A program made the position numbers and the translations under genes. The notes beneath the pieces were generated by a model. It was not told the DNA's origin and ran no database searches. It was given only the letters and a program-made list of their open reading frames with translations. Shown piece after piece: positions 1 through 6,633 of a stretch of DNA of 14,611 nucleotides (its first letter is position 1; every line of letters begins with the position of its first letter). Origin of the DNA: Gammaproteobacteria bacterium (GTDB lineage: Bacteria; Pseudomonadota; Gammaproteobacteria; Steroidobacterales; Steroidobacteraceae); NCBI GenBank assembly GCA_009923475.1, contig RFTM01000008.1, positions 1-14,611 on the forward strand, given 5' to 3'.

Positions 1-8
1 AATGCTCG

Positions 9-731
9 ATGGCGGCCGAGTTCGCCGCCCACTTCAAGCTGGTGCGACGCATCGCGGCTCACTTTCGCGGTCGTCTGCCGGCCGCCATCGAGCATTCGGA
101 CCTCGTGCAGGCGGGAATCGTCGGGCTGATGGAGGCGATCGATGCCTTCGATGCGGAGCGCGGCAACGACTTCGAGACCTTCGCGAAGCTCCGCATACGT
201 GGCGCGATGCTCGATGAGATAAGGCGGGCCGCATGGGCGCCTCGCAGTACCGTCAAGGTGGCCGTCGAAGCCAGGGCGGCAGCGACCCGCATCGCGAACG
301 AAAGCGGCTCGCCGGCCACGCATCGCCAGATCGCCGACCAGCTGGGGCTCGACGTCGCACGGTATCACGAGTTGCGCGGACGCAACCAGGGCCTTGCCGG
401 TTCCGTCACGCTGGACGAGATAAACTTCGCGAGCGAAGAACTTACGCCCGAACAGGCCGCCGACGAAGACAGCATCCGCGCGGCGCTCAAACGAGGCATC
501 GCGGCGCTCTCGGACCGGGAGAAGACGGTCGTCGCCCTGTACTATGACCGCGAACTTACCCTGCGCGAGATCGGTGCAGTCCTTGAGGTAAGCGAGTCGC
601 GCGTCAGCCAGATGCTGACCGCGATCGCGAAACGGCTGAGGGCGAGCATGGACGGCGCGGGCGACGGTCCGGAAACCGGGCCGAAGAGGCCTAGATCCGG
701 GATACGGAAGAGCGGGGAAATGCAAGGGTAA
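9..731 (+). CDS. fliA: RNA polymerase sigma-28 factor (flagellar, FliA/LafS type), possibly 5'-partial
   Basis: Directs core RNA polymerase to late flagellar promoters (stator, filament, chemotaxis). Visible family marks are the region 2 stretch around residues 29-70 (DLVQAGIVGLMEA, then RIRGAMLDEIR, almost the FliA consensus), WAPRS at about residues 76-80, a region 3 helical segment around 95-125, and a region 4 helix-turn-helix at about 182-212 (LREIGAVLEVSESRVSQML), which is very close to enterobacterial FliA. The first ATG is used here, but the frame stays open to the left edge and the N-terminus is a little shorter than typical FliA, so the true start may lie outside the window. It is followed after 38 bases by motA. 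The order sigma-28, motA, motB matches lafS-lafT-lafU of lateral flagellar systems, so lafS is an equally reasonable name. Confidence 0.93.
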   Translation: MAAEFAAHFKLVRRIAAHFRGRLPAAIEHSDLVQAGIVGLMEAIDAFDAERGNDFETFAKLRIRGAMLDEIRRAAWAPRSTVKVAVEARAAATRIANESGSPATHRQIADQLGLDVARYHELRGRNQGLAGSVTLDEINFASEELTPEQAADEDSIRAALKRGIAALSDREKTVVALYYDRELTLREIGAVLEVSESRVSQMLTAIAKRLRASMDGAGDGPETGPKRPRSGIRKSGEMQG

Positions 732-769
732 TCGCAGAGCCGGGCTGGCGCCTGGCCGGGAGATGTGTC

Positions 770-1633
770 GTGTTCGTGATCATCGGTCTTGTCTTGCTGT
801 TCGGTTGCGTGTTCGGATTCTACGTCCTGCACCACGGTCCGATGGAGCCCATCATCGAGGCGGCGCCGATCGAGATGGGCATCATCCTGGGCGCCGGCAT
901 CGGCGCGATGGTCATCGGCAACAGCATCGAGATCCTGAAGGGGGTCGGTGCGGGTCTGGGAAAGTGCCTCAGTGGCCCCGCTTACCACAAGCAGGAGTTC
1001 CAGGACACGATCACCCTCATCACCAAGTTGTTCAAGCTGCTCAAGGCTGAGGGCGCCGTCGCGCTTGAGCCGCACATCGAGAACCCTGAGGCGAGTTCCA
1101 TCTTCGGCGAGTACCCGAAGCTACTGAAGGACCACGCGCTAATCGGGATGATCTGCGACACCATCCGGTTGTTGGTGACCTCGAACCAGCCGCCCAACCC
1201 CGAGACCGTGGCCGACAACCTTACCGTCGCCATCAAGACACATCACCATTCGGCACTGAAGCCCGCGCAGGCGTTGGCGAACCTGGAAGGAGCCCTGCCT
1301 GCGCTCGGCATCGTGGCCTGCGTCTTGGGCGTGGTGAAGACCATGGCCGCCATCGACCAGCCGCCTGCGATCCTTGGCGGTCTCATCGGCAGCGCGCTCG
1401 TGGGTACCTTCCTTGGCGTCTTCATCGCCTACGGCATCGTCGGGCCGCTGGCGGCCCGGCTCGCCCAGATCGTCGATGAAGAAGGGCAGATCTATGCAGT
1501 GGCCAAATTCACGTTGATCGGCCACATCCGCGGCGATCCGGTCCCGTTGATCATCGAATCCGCCCGCGCCGCGATCGACCACCATTCGGCGCCCACCTTC
1601 GCGGAAGTGTTCGATGGCCTCCGGGGCAAGTGA
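770..1633 (+). CDS. motA: Flagellar motor stator protein MotA (LafT-like)
   Basis: Inner-membrane stator subunit that forms the ion channel with MotB and pushes on the rotor. The 287 residues match the usual MotA size (about 285-295). Four membrane segments can be read at about 2-20, 33-52, 171-190 and 202-224, with the large cytoplasmic loop between the second and third. The third and fourth segments carry the family signature (PALGIVACVLGVV, then GSALVGTFLGVFIAYG), including the conserved prolines at 177 and 226. The start is GTG at 770, chosen because GGGAG at 758-762 sits 7 bases upstream. The 3' end overlaps motB by 20 bases, suggesting translational coupling. MotA types of this length are generally proton-driven; that is family knowledge, not shown here. 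Confidence 0.96.
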   Translation: MFVIIGLVLLFGCVFGFYVLHHGPMEPIIEAAPIEMGIILGAGIGAMVIGNSIEILKGVGAGLGKCLSGPAYHKQEFQDTITLITKLFKLLKAEGAVALEPHIENPEASSIFGEYPKLLKDHALIGMICDTIRLLVTSNQPPNPETVADNLTVAIKTHHHSALKPAQALANLEGALPALGIVACVLGVVKTMAAIDQPPAILGGLIGSALVGTFLGVFIAYGIVGPLAARLAQIVDEEGQIYAVAKFTLIGHIRGDPVPLIIESARAAIDHHSAPTFAEVFDGLRGK

Positions 1634-2618
1634 TCCCGCTGCGGAAGCAGCGGAGGACCAGGCGAAGACGAGCGGGGCACCGGCAGCTGCAGCCGCGGAA
1701 GCGCCTGCGCCTGCAGAGCCGTCCGCGCCGCTCCAGCCGATCATCATCAAGAAGATCATCGATGAGGGTCACGCCGGGGGTCACGGTGGTGCGTGGAAGA
1801 TCGCGTTGGCGGACATGATGACCGCGATGATGGCGTTCTTCCTCCTGATGTGGCTGCTCGGAGCCACCAACGCCGACCAGCGGAAGAGCATCGCCGAGTA
1901 TTTCCAGCCCACCAACGCGCCCCGTGTCGATCAGTCTGGGGGGTCCAACGGGTTCTTCGGCGGTATGTCGTTGATCGATCCGAAATCCCTACCGCTGACG
2001 CTGACGCAGACGGGCATCATGCAGCTGTCGGCGCCGGGCACGGAGGAACAACAGACGACCGCCGAAGACCAAGCCCTGCCGCAAGGGCTGAGCGAAGAGG
2101 AGCGGCGCAAGATCGCCGCCGAACAAGATGAGAAGCGTTTTGAGAAACTGCAGGATACGCTTGAAAAGCAGATCGGCGCCGATGCCAAGACCTCCGATCT
2201 GCTGTCGATGGTCAAGTTCGTGCGTGAGAAAGAGGGCTTGAGGATCGAGATCCTCGACTCCGCCGGGTTCTCGATGTTCTCCTCGGGGACCAACAAGCTT
2301 TCCAGCGAAGCGACCTCGCTCATCGAGAAAGTGGGGGAAAGCCTGAAGAACATCCCGAACGAGATCGCGGTGCGCGGGCATACCGACAATCTCCAGTTCA
2401 AGAACGGCGGGGGGAACAACAATTGGAGCCTTTCGGCAAACAGGGCGGACGCCACGCGGCAGTTCCTCAACTCCATCGGGGTCGATGACTCCCGTTTCTC
2501 GCGCATAGAGGGCGTGGCCGATTCGCAACCCGTGAATCCCGAGAACCCGGCCGATCCTCGCAACCGCCGGATCAGCATCACGGTCCTGTATCGCGACGGG
2601 GCGAGACCAGACCGATGA
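1614..2618 (+). CDS. motB: Flagellar motor stator protein MotB (LafU-like)
   Basis: Peptidoglycan-anchored stator subunit; its plug and OmpA-like domain fix the MotA channel to the cell wall. The single membrane helix is at about 62-83 (WKIALADMMTAMMAFFLLMW). Asp67 within it is the ion-carrying acid conserved in all MotB proteins. The C-terminal OmpA/Pal-type domain, about 205-327, contains GHTDN (255-259), NWSLSANRA (270-278) and NRRISI (317-322). The 334 residues include about 60 residues before the helix, the first 40 rich in Ala, Pro and Glu, which is longer than the roughly 27 in E. coli MotB. The ATG lies inside the end of motA. The stop overlaps the next gene as ATGA (2615-2618), so motA, motB and the Sel1 gene are probably co-translated. 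Confidence 0.96.
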   Translation: MASGASDPAAEAAEDQAKTSGAPAAAAAEAPAPAEPSAPLQPIIIKKIIDEGHAGGHGGAWKIALADMMTAMMAFFLLMWLLGATNADQRKSIAEYFQPTNAPRVDQSGGSNGFFGGMSLIDPKSLPLTLTQTGIMQLSAPGTEEQQTTAEDQALPQGLSEEERRKIAAEQDEKRFEKLQDTLEKQIGADAKTSDLLSMVKFVREKEGLRIEILDSAGFSMFSSGTNKLSSEATSLIEKVGESLKNIPNEIAVRGHTDNLQFKNGGGNNNWSLSANRADATRQFLNSIGVDDSRFSRIEGVADSQPVNPENPADPRNRRISITVLYRDGARPDR

Positions 2619-3148
2619 AGGCGGCGGGTCGGCATCTGTCCGGCATCCTGGCCGCCGCCGTTCTCGTCGTGTGGCCGTCCAGCGCGAGCGCCCAGTTCCT
2701 GCGCGGCTTCGACCTGTTCCGCGATGGCCGATATTGCGATGCGCGCGACGCTTGGTTGAAAAGCGAGCGTTCCGGAGATTCCACCTCTCCGTTCGGCTTG
2801 GCGGAACTCTACGCACGAGGCCTCTGCGTGAAGCAGGACGATAGGCTCGCAAGCCGTTGGTACCTTACCGCAGCGCAGCGGGGCAATCCGCGGGCGCGGG
2901 CCGAGATCGGGATCCGCTATGCTTACGGCAAAGGGGTCAAGCCCGATCCGCTCAAGGCGTATGTGTGGATGTCAGCCTCGCGTGCGTCTGCGGGAGGCTG
3001 GGAGAAAGATTTTTTCGCCTTGGTCGACAAGAACGCCCAGGTCATCAGGGCAACGCTCACGCCAGAACAGCTGCAGGAGGCTGACAAGGTGCTCGCCGGG
3101 TTCTGGAAGACCTATCGCCTGCCGCGCAAGTTCGACTCGCTCGACTGA
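2615..3148 (+). CDS. Secreted Sel1-like repeat (SLR/TPR) protein
   Basis: Predicted periplasmic protein of 177 residues. An N-terminal signal peptide (charged start, hydrophobic 11-20, ASA cleavage site near 26/27) is followed by about two Sel1-like repeats between roughly 33 and 120 (for example LAELYARGLCVKQDDRLASRWYLTAAQRG, here split as residues 62-90, and EIGIRYAYGKGVKPDPLKAY at 97-116). Sel1 repeats are helical scaffolds for protein contacts. The only mature cysteines seen in this part, near residues 41 and 71, could form a disulfide. It overlaps motB by four bases (ATGA), which ties it to the stator operon. A role in stator assembly or cell-wall anchoring is plausible, comparable in concept to the TPR proteins MotK/PflB-like helpers of other bacteria, but this is inference. 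No catalytic motif is seen. Confidence 0.85.
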   Translation: MKAAGRHLSGILAAAVLVVWPSSASAQFLRGFDLFRDGRYCDARDAWLKSERSGDSTSPFGLAELYARGLCVKQDDRLASRWYLTAAQRGNPRARAEIGIRYAYGKGVKPDPLKAYVWMSASRASAGGWEKDFFALVDKNAQVIRATLTPEQLQEADKVLAGFWKTYRLPRKFDSLD

Positions 3149-4126
3149 TCAGAGACCGGCGTCCGTGAAACGGACCACGATTTGGGCACAGATGGCACCG
3201 CCGGCGGGAGCAGGGGCATCCGATACGGTCCATTTGGCGGACTTGGCCCAAGCCAGCGCAGCGTCGTTGGCTTCTGCATGGGGTGCTGCGTCGGACACGG
3301 TGAAAGAACGCTCTCCGTCAGCCGACATCGCGCAGACCTTGATGCCAACCGTCTCCCTGCCGACCAGGCGCCGTTGGTCGGCGCTGAGGAAGGACCATGG
3401 CATGCGCGTCGCGGAGCCGAGTTGGATGCGAGGTCGTCTTTGCGGTGATGTTGTCTTGGCCTTCTCCGTCGAATTGTCGATGTCGATCGCACGACTCTCC
3501 GCGGCCTTCACAGGCCTATCCTCGGTGTCTGCCGCGTCCTTGGCCATGGACGATCCGCTCTCTGCCAAGACGGGCTTCGTGGCCTCAGGGGCGGCGGTTT
3601 CTGGCATGGCTGACGAATGGTGGTGCTGGATGCGCCATTCACCGTCGCGGAAGGTGTAGACGAAGGTATATCGCGCCGAGACGGTTGAGGGTTTGCCGTT
3701 CCGGTCCATCACCGAGAAATCGTACAAGCCGGCGTCGACCGACAACCCGCATGTGTGGTGGGTGATGCGACGCACGACCGTGCCGCGGGGGAACCTCTGC
3801 AGGAAATGCTCGAAGTAATCCGTGATCGCAGCCTTGTCGGTCCGCGGGAGGTTGGAAACGGTCGGCAGCAGCACCGCATCGTCCCAGTAAAGAGCGGCGA
3901 CCCGCGAGGCATCAAGCGACGCAAGAGCGACGTTCCACCTCTCGAACAGCGCTGCGACCGCTGCATCGTCGGCGAGCTTGCAGGATCCTGTGTGCGCAGC
4001 GACAGGATCGGCGGCCGGAGATGCTGCAAGGGCGCCGACGGGCAAGGTGATGGAGAACATGAGCATCGCGAGTGCCGACATCCCGCGCATGATCCTGCCT
4101 ATCGACGACTTGTCCAACATTTGCAT
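3149..4126 (-). CDS. Secreted two-domain protein: NTF2/SnoaL-like (CaMKII-association type) plus TonB C-terminal-like domain
   Basis: Exported protein of 325 residues. The start at 4126 is chosen over longer in-frame options because GGGAAG at 4137-4132 lies 5 bases upstream and a clear signal peptide follows (hydrophobic 15-30, ALA cleavage near 34). Residues about 48-178 look like the SgcJ/CaMKII-association branch of the NTF2-like fold: ALYWDDAVLLPTVSN, ITDYFEHFLQRFPRGT, VDAGLYDF, RYTFVYTFRDGEWRIQHHHS. A polar, low-complexity linker spans about 178-238. Residues about 259-321 (GIKVCAMSADG, DAALAWAKSAKW, AQIVVRF) resemble the beta-alpha-beta C-terminal domain of TonB-family proteins. Lone NTF2-like domains are often ligand-binding or degenerate enzymes. 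It is the only minus-strand gene inside the flagellar half, converging on the Sel1 gene with no intergenic base. The TonB-like call is the weaker of the two. Confidence 0.83.
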   Translation of the reverse strand: MQMLDKSSIGRIMRGMSALAMLMFSITLPVGALAASPAADPVAAHTGSCKLADDAAVAALFERWNVALASLDASRVAALYWDDAVLLPTVSNLPRTDKAAITDYFEHFLQRFPRGTVVRRITHHTCGLSVDAGLYDFSVMDRNGKPSTVSARYTFVYTFRDGEWRIQHHHSSAMPETAAPEATKPVLAESGSSMAKDAADTEDRPVKAAESRAIDIDNSTEKAKTTSPQRRPRIQLGSATRMPWSFLSADQRRLVGRETVGIKVCAMSADGERSFTVSDAAPHAEANDAALAWAKSAKWTVSDAPAPAGGAICAQIVVRFTDAGL

Positions 4127-4128
4127 GG

Positions 4129-4158
4129 TTGCTTCCCGTTCAGAACGCAGGCTATCTT
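4129..4158 (+). promoter_or_regulatory. Possible sigma-70-type promoter for the methyltransferase-like gene
   Basis: In the 40-base divergent gap, TTGCTT (4129-4134) and TATCTT (4153-4158) are separated by 18 bases. Transcription would start about at the ATG at 4167, which lacks a clear Shine-Dalgarno sequence, so the mRNA could be nearly leaderless. The -35 box overlaps the ribosome binding site of the opposite-strand gene. Matches to consensus are partial (4 of 6 for the -10). Confidence 0.35.
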
Positions 4159-4166
4159 GTCCCCGG

Positions 4167-4892
4167 ATGGAACACTCCCCGGCCAACGACGACAGCAGTG
4201 CCTCGCCCGGTGCTCTGCGCCGCAGTGGCGGGCTGTGGTGGCACCTGCGCGCCATGCGGTATCGCAGGCTGCATGGCCCTTTCAGGAGGGCCATCGCGGG
4301 TTTCCTCGGGGATTGGGCCCCCGGGTCAGCGGAACTCATCATCGTGGGGCCTAGCGCGGGTTGGTGCTTGCCGCGGCAGTTCCTCCTCCGGTTCAGTCGT
4401 CTTGTGCTGATCGATCTTGATACCTCCGCGCCGTTTTTCTTTTCCGTCCGTCATGCTGGTTCGCTGCGGCATGGCGGCGTGCGTATCGAGTGGCGGCACG
4501 AGGATTTCGTCCGCTGCCTGCCGGAGGCCCTATCCGATCGCCCTTCCGCAGCGATCCTCTTCTGCAACGTGTTGGGTCAGTTGGCGCTGGAGCGCGACGA
4601 TTATGAGCGATGTCTCGCTTTGTTGCCCGGCTGGCTCACCGGCCGTTCATGGGCCAGTTTCCACGACCGTTTCTCCGCGATTCTCCCCCCGTTCAATGGC
4701 TCCGGCGATCCGCGGCCGTTTGTGAGCGACTCGCCGATGGATGCTGTCATGCTCCGTCACCTCGCGTATGGCGGGGAGTGGACGGATCACGGCACAGGCG
4801 GGGTGTTGCCTGAAGGTACGGTCCGACATTATCTTCCATGGCGTATCATCCCGGAACGGTTCCATTGGATCGAGGCAGGGTCGGTTAAATGA
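4167..4892 (+). CDS. Uncharacterised protein with methyltransferase-like (Rossmann) features
   Basis: A 241-residue soluble protein that I do not recognise by name. The ATG at 4167 is chosen because earlier in-frame starts would run through the opposite gene and its signal peptide. The order of strands and helices resembles a class I SAM-dependent methyltransferase: a glycine-containing loop after a beta strand (ELIIVGPSAGW, about 56-66), a second strand ending in acids (RLVLIDLD, 78-85), a strand before HEDF (about 111-114), and a hydrophobic strand AAILFCNVLGQL (128-139) where motif IV would lie. The glycine motif is not the standard GxGxG, so enzymatic activity is uncertain. The first 40 residues are polar and basic. 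Its stop overlaps the next lipoprotein gene as ATGA, which links it to that gene. Flagellin or lipoprotein modification would be speculation. Confidence 0.75.
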   Translation: MEHSPANDDSSASPGALRRSGGLWWHLRAMRYRRLHGPFRRAIAGFLGDWAPGSAELIIVGPSAGWCLPRQFLLRFSRLVLIDLDTSAPFFFSVRHAGSLRHGGVRIEWRHEDFVRCLPEALSDRPSAAILFCNVLGQLALERDDYERCLALLPGWLTGRSWASFHDRFSAILPPFNGSGDPRPFVSDSPMDAVMLRHLAYGGEWTDHGTGGVLPEGTVRHYLPWRIIPERFHWIEAGSVK

Positions 4893-5365
4893 GCGACCAT
4901 CCGCGGGGCAGCCGGTTGGCGAACGTTCTCGTCCGTGCGACGTTCGTCAGCGCGATTTCGCTGCTCGTCCTGTCGGGTTGCAGCCGAGAGGTTTCCTGTG
5001 ACACTCCGGAGGTCGTCGACAAGATGTTGACCCTTGCCAAGCGCGGGGTGGTGAAGGATCTCGCAGGCCAATGCGCCAGCCGCCTCTATACGAGGATACC
5101 GTCGGTCGCAGCGATGTGTCCGGTCGACACACAGGGGAGTGGTGATGGCTGTGCGGCGGCCTGCAACAACTGGGCGGAGAGGAATGTCGCGACGAAGGCT
5201 GGTGAAATCCGCACGCTCTTCAAGGACGATCTTGTCGCCACGCGGCGCTGCCGCGCGGCGGTCCGGTTCGATGTCGCCTTCGAGGGCGGCCAGAAAGTCG
5301 ACGCCATCATCACGTACGTTGCGGCACCCCGGGCCGGCGGCGCGCAAGTGGCGCTGAGCGACTGA
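4889..5365 (+). CDS. Predicted lipoprotein, cysteine-rich, unknown function
   Basis: A 158-residue protein with a lipoprotein signal peptide: arginines at 6, 9 and 16, a hydrophobic stretch of about 17-27, and the lipobox LSGC ending at Cys31. The mature part holds several more cysteines (after SREVS, in GQCAS, AAMCP, GCAAACNN and RRC), which in the periplasm would probably form disulfides. I do not recognise the family. The start overlaps the upstream methyltransferase-like gene by four bases, and the stop overlaps the next lipoprotein start by one base (TGATG), so the three are probably one translationally coupled unit. Residue 32 is Ser, not Asp, so outer-membrane sorting is the default expectation. 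Confidence 0.82.
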   Translation: MSDHPRGSRLANVLVRATFVSAISLLVLSGCSREVSCDTPEVVDKMLTLAKRGVVKDLAGQCASRLYTRIPSVAAMCPVDTQGSGDGCAAACNNWAERNVATKAGEIRTLFKDDLVATRRCRAAVRFDVAFEGGQKVDAIITYVAAPRAGGAQVALSD

Positions 5366-5835
5366 TGGTCCATTTTACGCCCCCAAGGCGACGTCATCAG
5401 AGGATGGCCTGGCTGGGTGCGCTGTTCGGATTGTCGCTGGTCGCCGCATGCGGGCGTGAAGGCGGCCCGTCAGTCGATGGGCCGGATTGGCCGGAACGAC
5501 CGCCCGATGGCCTCGTCATCGGCGAGCGGAGGATCGAGGCTCTCATCCAGTGCTACAAGCTGATCGTGTTGGCGCAGGAGCGTTTCTCGGGAGCCACGCC
5601 GACCAACGATGGGGTGGCTGGCACCCTGGTCGTCGCCCGTCGCATGATCGAAGATCGCGTGGTCGGCGATCTTGCCTCAGGCGCAGACAAGATGCGCCTC
5701 AATGAAAAGATAGAATCCGACCTGCAGCGACTGATGGATGACAAACCCTACGGTTCGAAGGGGATCATCCTCGAGGGCGCCCGCTATTGCGCAGGGCTCG
5801 AGCAGCGCGATGCATGGCGTGGAATGCGGCCCTGA
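5365..5835 (+). CDS. Predicted lipoprotein, unknown function
   Basis: A 156-residue protein beginning one base inside the stop of the preceding lipoprotein gene (TGATG). A strongly basic N-terminus (RRRHQR, 8-13), a hydrophobic segment at 15-27 and the lipobox VAAC with Cys29 indicate a lipoprotein; Gly30 follows. The mature portion is mostly helical in appearance (about 52-130) and has two further cysteines, in IQCYKL and RYCAG, which could pair. I recognise no domain. Its pairing with another lipoprotein and its place between stator genes and flaG suggest an envelope-associated accessory role for the flagellum, but nothing in the protein itself shows that. Confidence 0.82.
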   Translation: MVHFTPPRRRHQRMAWLGALFGLSLVAACGREGGPSVDGPDWPERPPDGLVIGERRIEALIQCYKLIVLAQERFSGATPTNDGVAGTLVVARRMIEDRVVGDLASGADKMRLNEKIESDLQRLMDDKPYGSKGIILEGARYCAGLEQRDAWRGMRP

Positions 5836-5886
5836 AAAGGACTGAGCGGTGCTCCTGATCTACCTTAGAGCCCGGCGTGGGCTACG

Positions 5887-6072
5887 ATGAAGCGCCGTCA
5901 ACGAGTCCGTGCGTCGGTATCTTCGGCGGTCATCCTCTGCTGTGCCGCCTTCGCGTATCTCGCCAAGACCGGCGGTCTGTCCGACCCCGCCATTGTCGTC
6001 GGCACCACGGTCTTGGGCGCTGTGGTGCTCGGCTGCCTATGGCGCGCCTTGCCTGACGAACCCCACGACTGA
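5887..6072 (+). CDS. Small two-helix membrane protein, unknown function
   Basis: A 61-residue reading frame with a basic start (KRRQRVR) and two apparent membrane helices, about 10-28 and 33-55, ending in an acidic, histidine-containing tail. No family is recognised. It starts 51 bases after the second lipoprotein gene on the same strand. No good Shine-Dalgarno sequence precedes the ATG. Instead a short hairpin (AGCCC at 5869-5873 with GGGCT at 5879-5883) ends 3 bases before it. The hydrophobic pattern and fit in the gap favour a real gene, but it is short and could be spurious. Confidence 0.5.
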   Translation: MKRRQRVRASVSSAVILCCAAFAYLAKTGGLSDPAIVVGTTVLGAVVLGCLWRALPDEPHD

Positions 6073-6106
6073 GCTTTTGGATAGAATTTTGTTGCGCCGA
6101 ACGGAG

Positions 6107-6136
6107 TTGGACACTCACCAAGGCCGGCTATATATT
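6107..6136 (+). promoter_or_regulatory. Possible promoter immediately upstream of flaG
   Basis: TTGGAC (6107-6112) and TATATT (6131-6136) are spaced by 18 bases; the alternative -10 TATATA (6129-6134) gives 16. Transcription would begin at or within a few bases of the flaG ATG at 6143, and no Shine-Dalgarno sequence is seen there, which suggests a leaderless message. No sigma-28 box pair (TAAA, 15 bases, GCCGATAA) is found here. Confidence 0.4.
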
Positions 6137-6142
6137 TCCGAA

Positions 6143-6493
6143 ATGGATGTATCTCGACCCGCGACATCGGCCGACCCCGTGCAGGCGGCGTCTGTACGCG
6201 CCAAAGACGCCTACGCACCCGTGGCGCAGAAGCGCGGCGATGGGCCCGTCTCGCCGACCGTAGAGAGCCTCCGTGCGAACCTCCGTGAGTCTATGCAGGC
6301 CGCCAACGAACGGCTTGCTGGTCGGGGCACCTCGATCAGCATGGCCGTCGACCGGGCGACGAACATGGTGATCGTGCAGGTCAAGGACCGGGAAACGGGA
6401 GACACGGTACGCCAGATTCCGCCTGAGGCGGCGATGCAAGTGGCCCGCAACATCGATCGGCTTACGGGCATCCTGGTCGACAAGAAAGCGTGA
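6143..6493 (+). CDS. flaG: FlaG-family flagellar protein
   Basis: A 116-residue protein with the FlaG domain in its C-terminal half, about 47-114. The diagnostic part is SMAVDRATNMVIVQV (66-80), DRETGDTVRQIPPEAAM (82-98), then a helix ending LTGILVDKKA (107-116). This matches the family pattern DxETGExIRQIPPEE followed by LxGLLxD. FlaG proteins affect filament length and in some species sit beside flagellin genes; their exact mechanism is not settled. The N-terminal 45 residues are polar and poorly conserved, as usual. The ATG at 6143 is used because the frame upstream runs through the small membrane protein gene in another phase and lacks flagellar character. It is the clearest sign that the region from 2615 to 6493 still belongs to the flagellar cluster. 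Confidence 0.9.
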   Translation: MDVSRPATSADPVQAASVRAKDAYAPVAQKRGDGPVSPTVESLRANLRESMQAANERLAGRGTSISMAVDRATNMVIVQVKDRETGDTVRQIPPEAAMQVARNIDRLTGILVDKKA

Positions 6494-6591
6494 TGCCGTT
6501 GCCCGATGCCGCGGGCGTGACCGCGTCATCATGCGGCCCCGAGCGCCATCCAGGCTGACTTCGCGGCGCGACGACAGAACAACGACAAAGA

Positions 6592-6628
6592 GGTCGGCTC
6601 ACCGACCGGTTGGGGACTCTGGGGGAGG
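6592..6628 (+). promoter_or_regulatory. Leader hairpin and strong ribosome binding site of the channel gene
   Basis: A perfect 6-base-pair hairpin, GGTCGG-CTCA-CCGACC (6592-6607), is followed by a purine run GGGGGAGG (6621-6628), 5 bases before the ATG at 6634. No T-run follows the hairpin, so it is not an intrinsic terminator. The purine run decides the start in favour of 6634 over an in-frame TTG at 6610. Confidence 0.4.
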
Positions 6629-6633
6629 GTTGC

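Noticed and set aside
1139..1759. A 206-codon reading frame on the minus strand across motA and motB
   Set aside because: It is antisense to two clear stator genes, has the skewed composition of a shadow frame and shows no domain.
6061..6142. Sigma-28 promoter before flaG (GCCGAACG at 6096-6103 looked promising)
   Set aside because: No TAAA-like -35 lies at the required spacing, and the sequence there (TTGG) does not fit.
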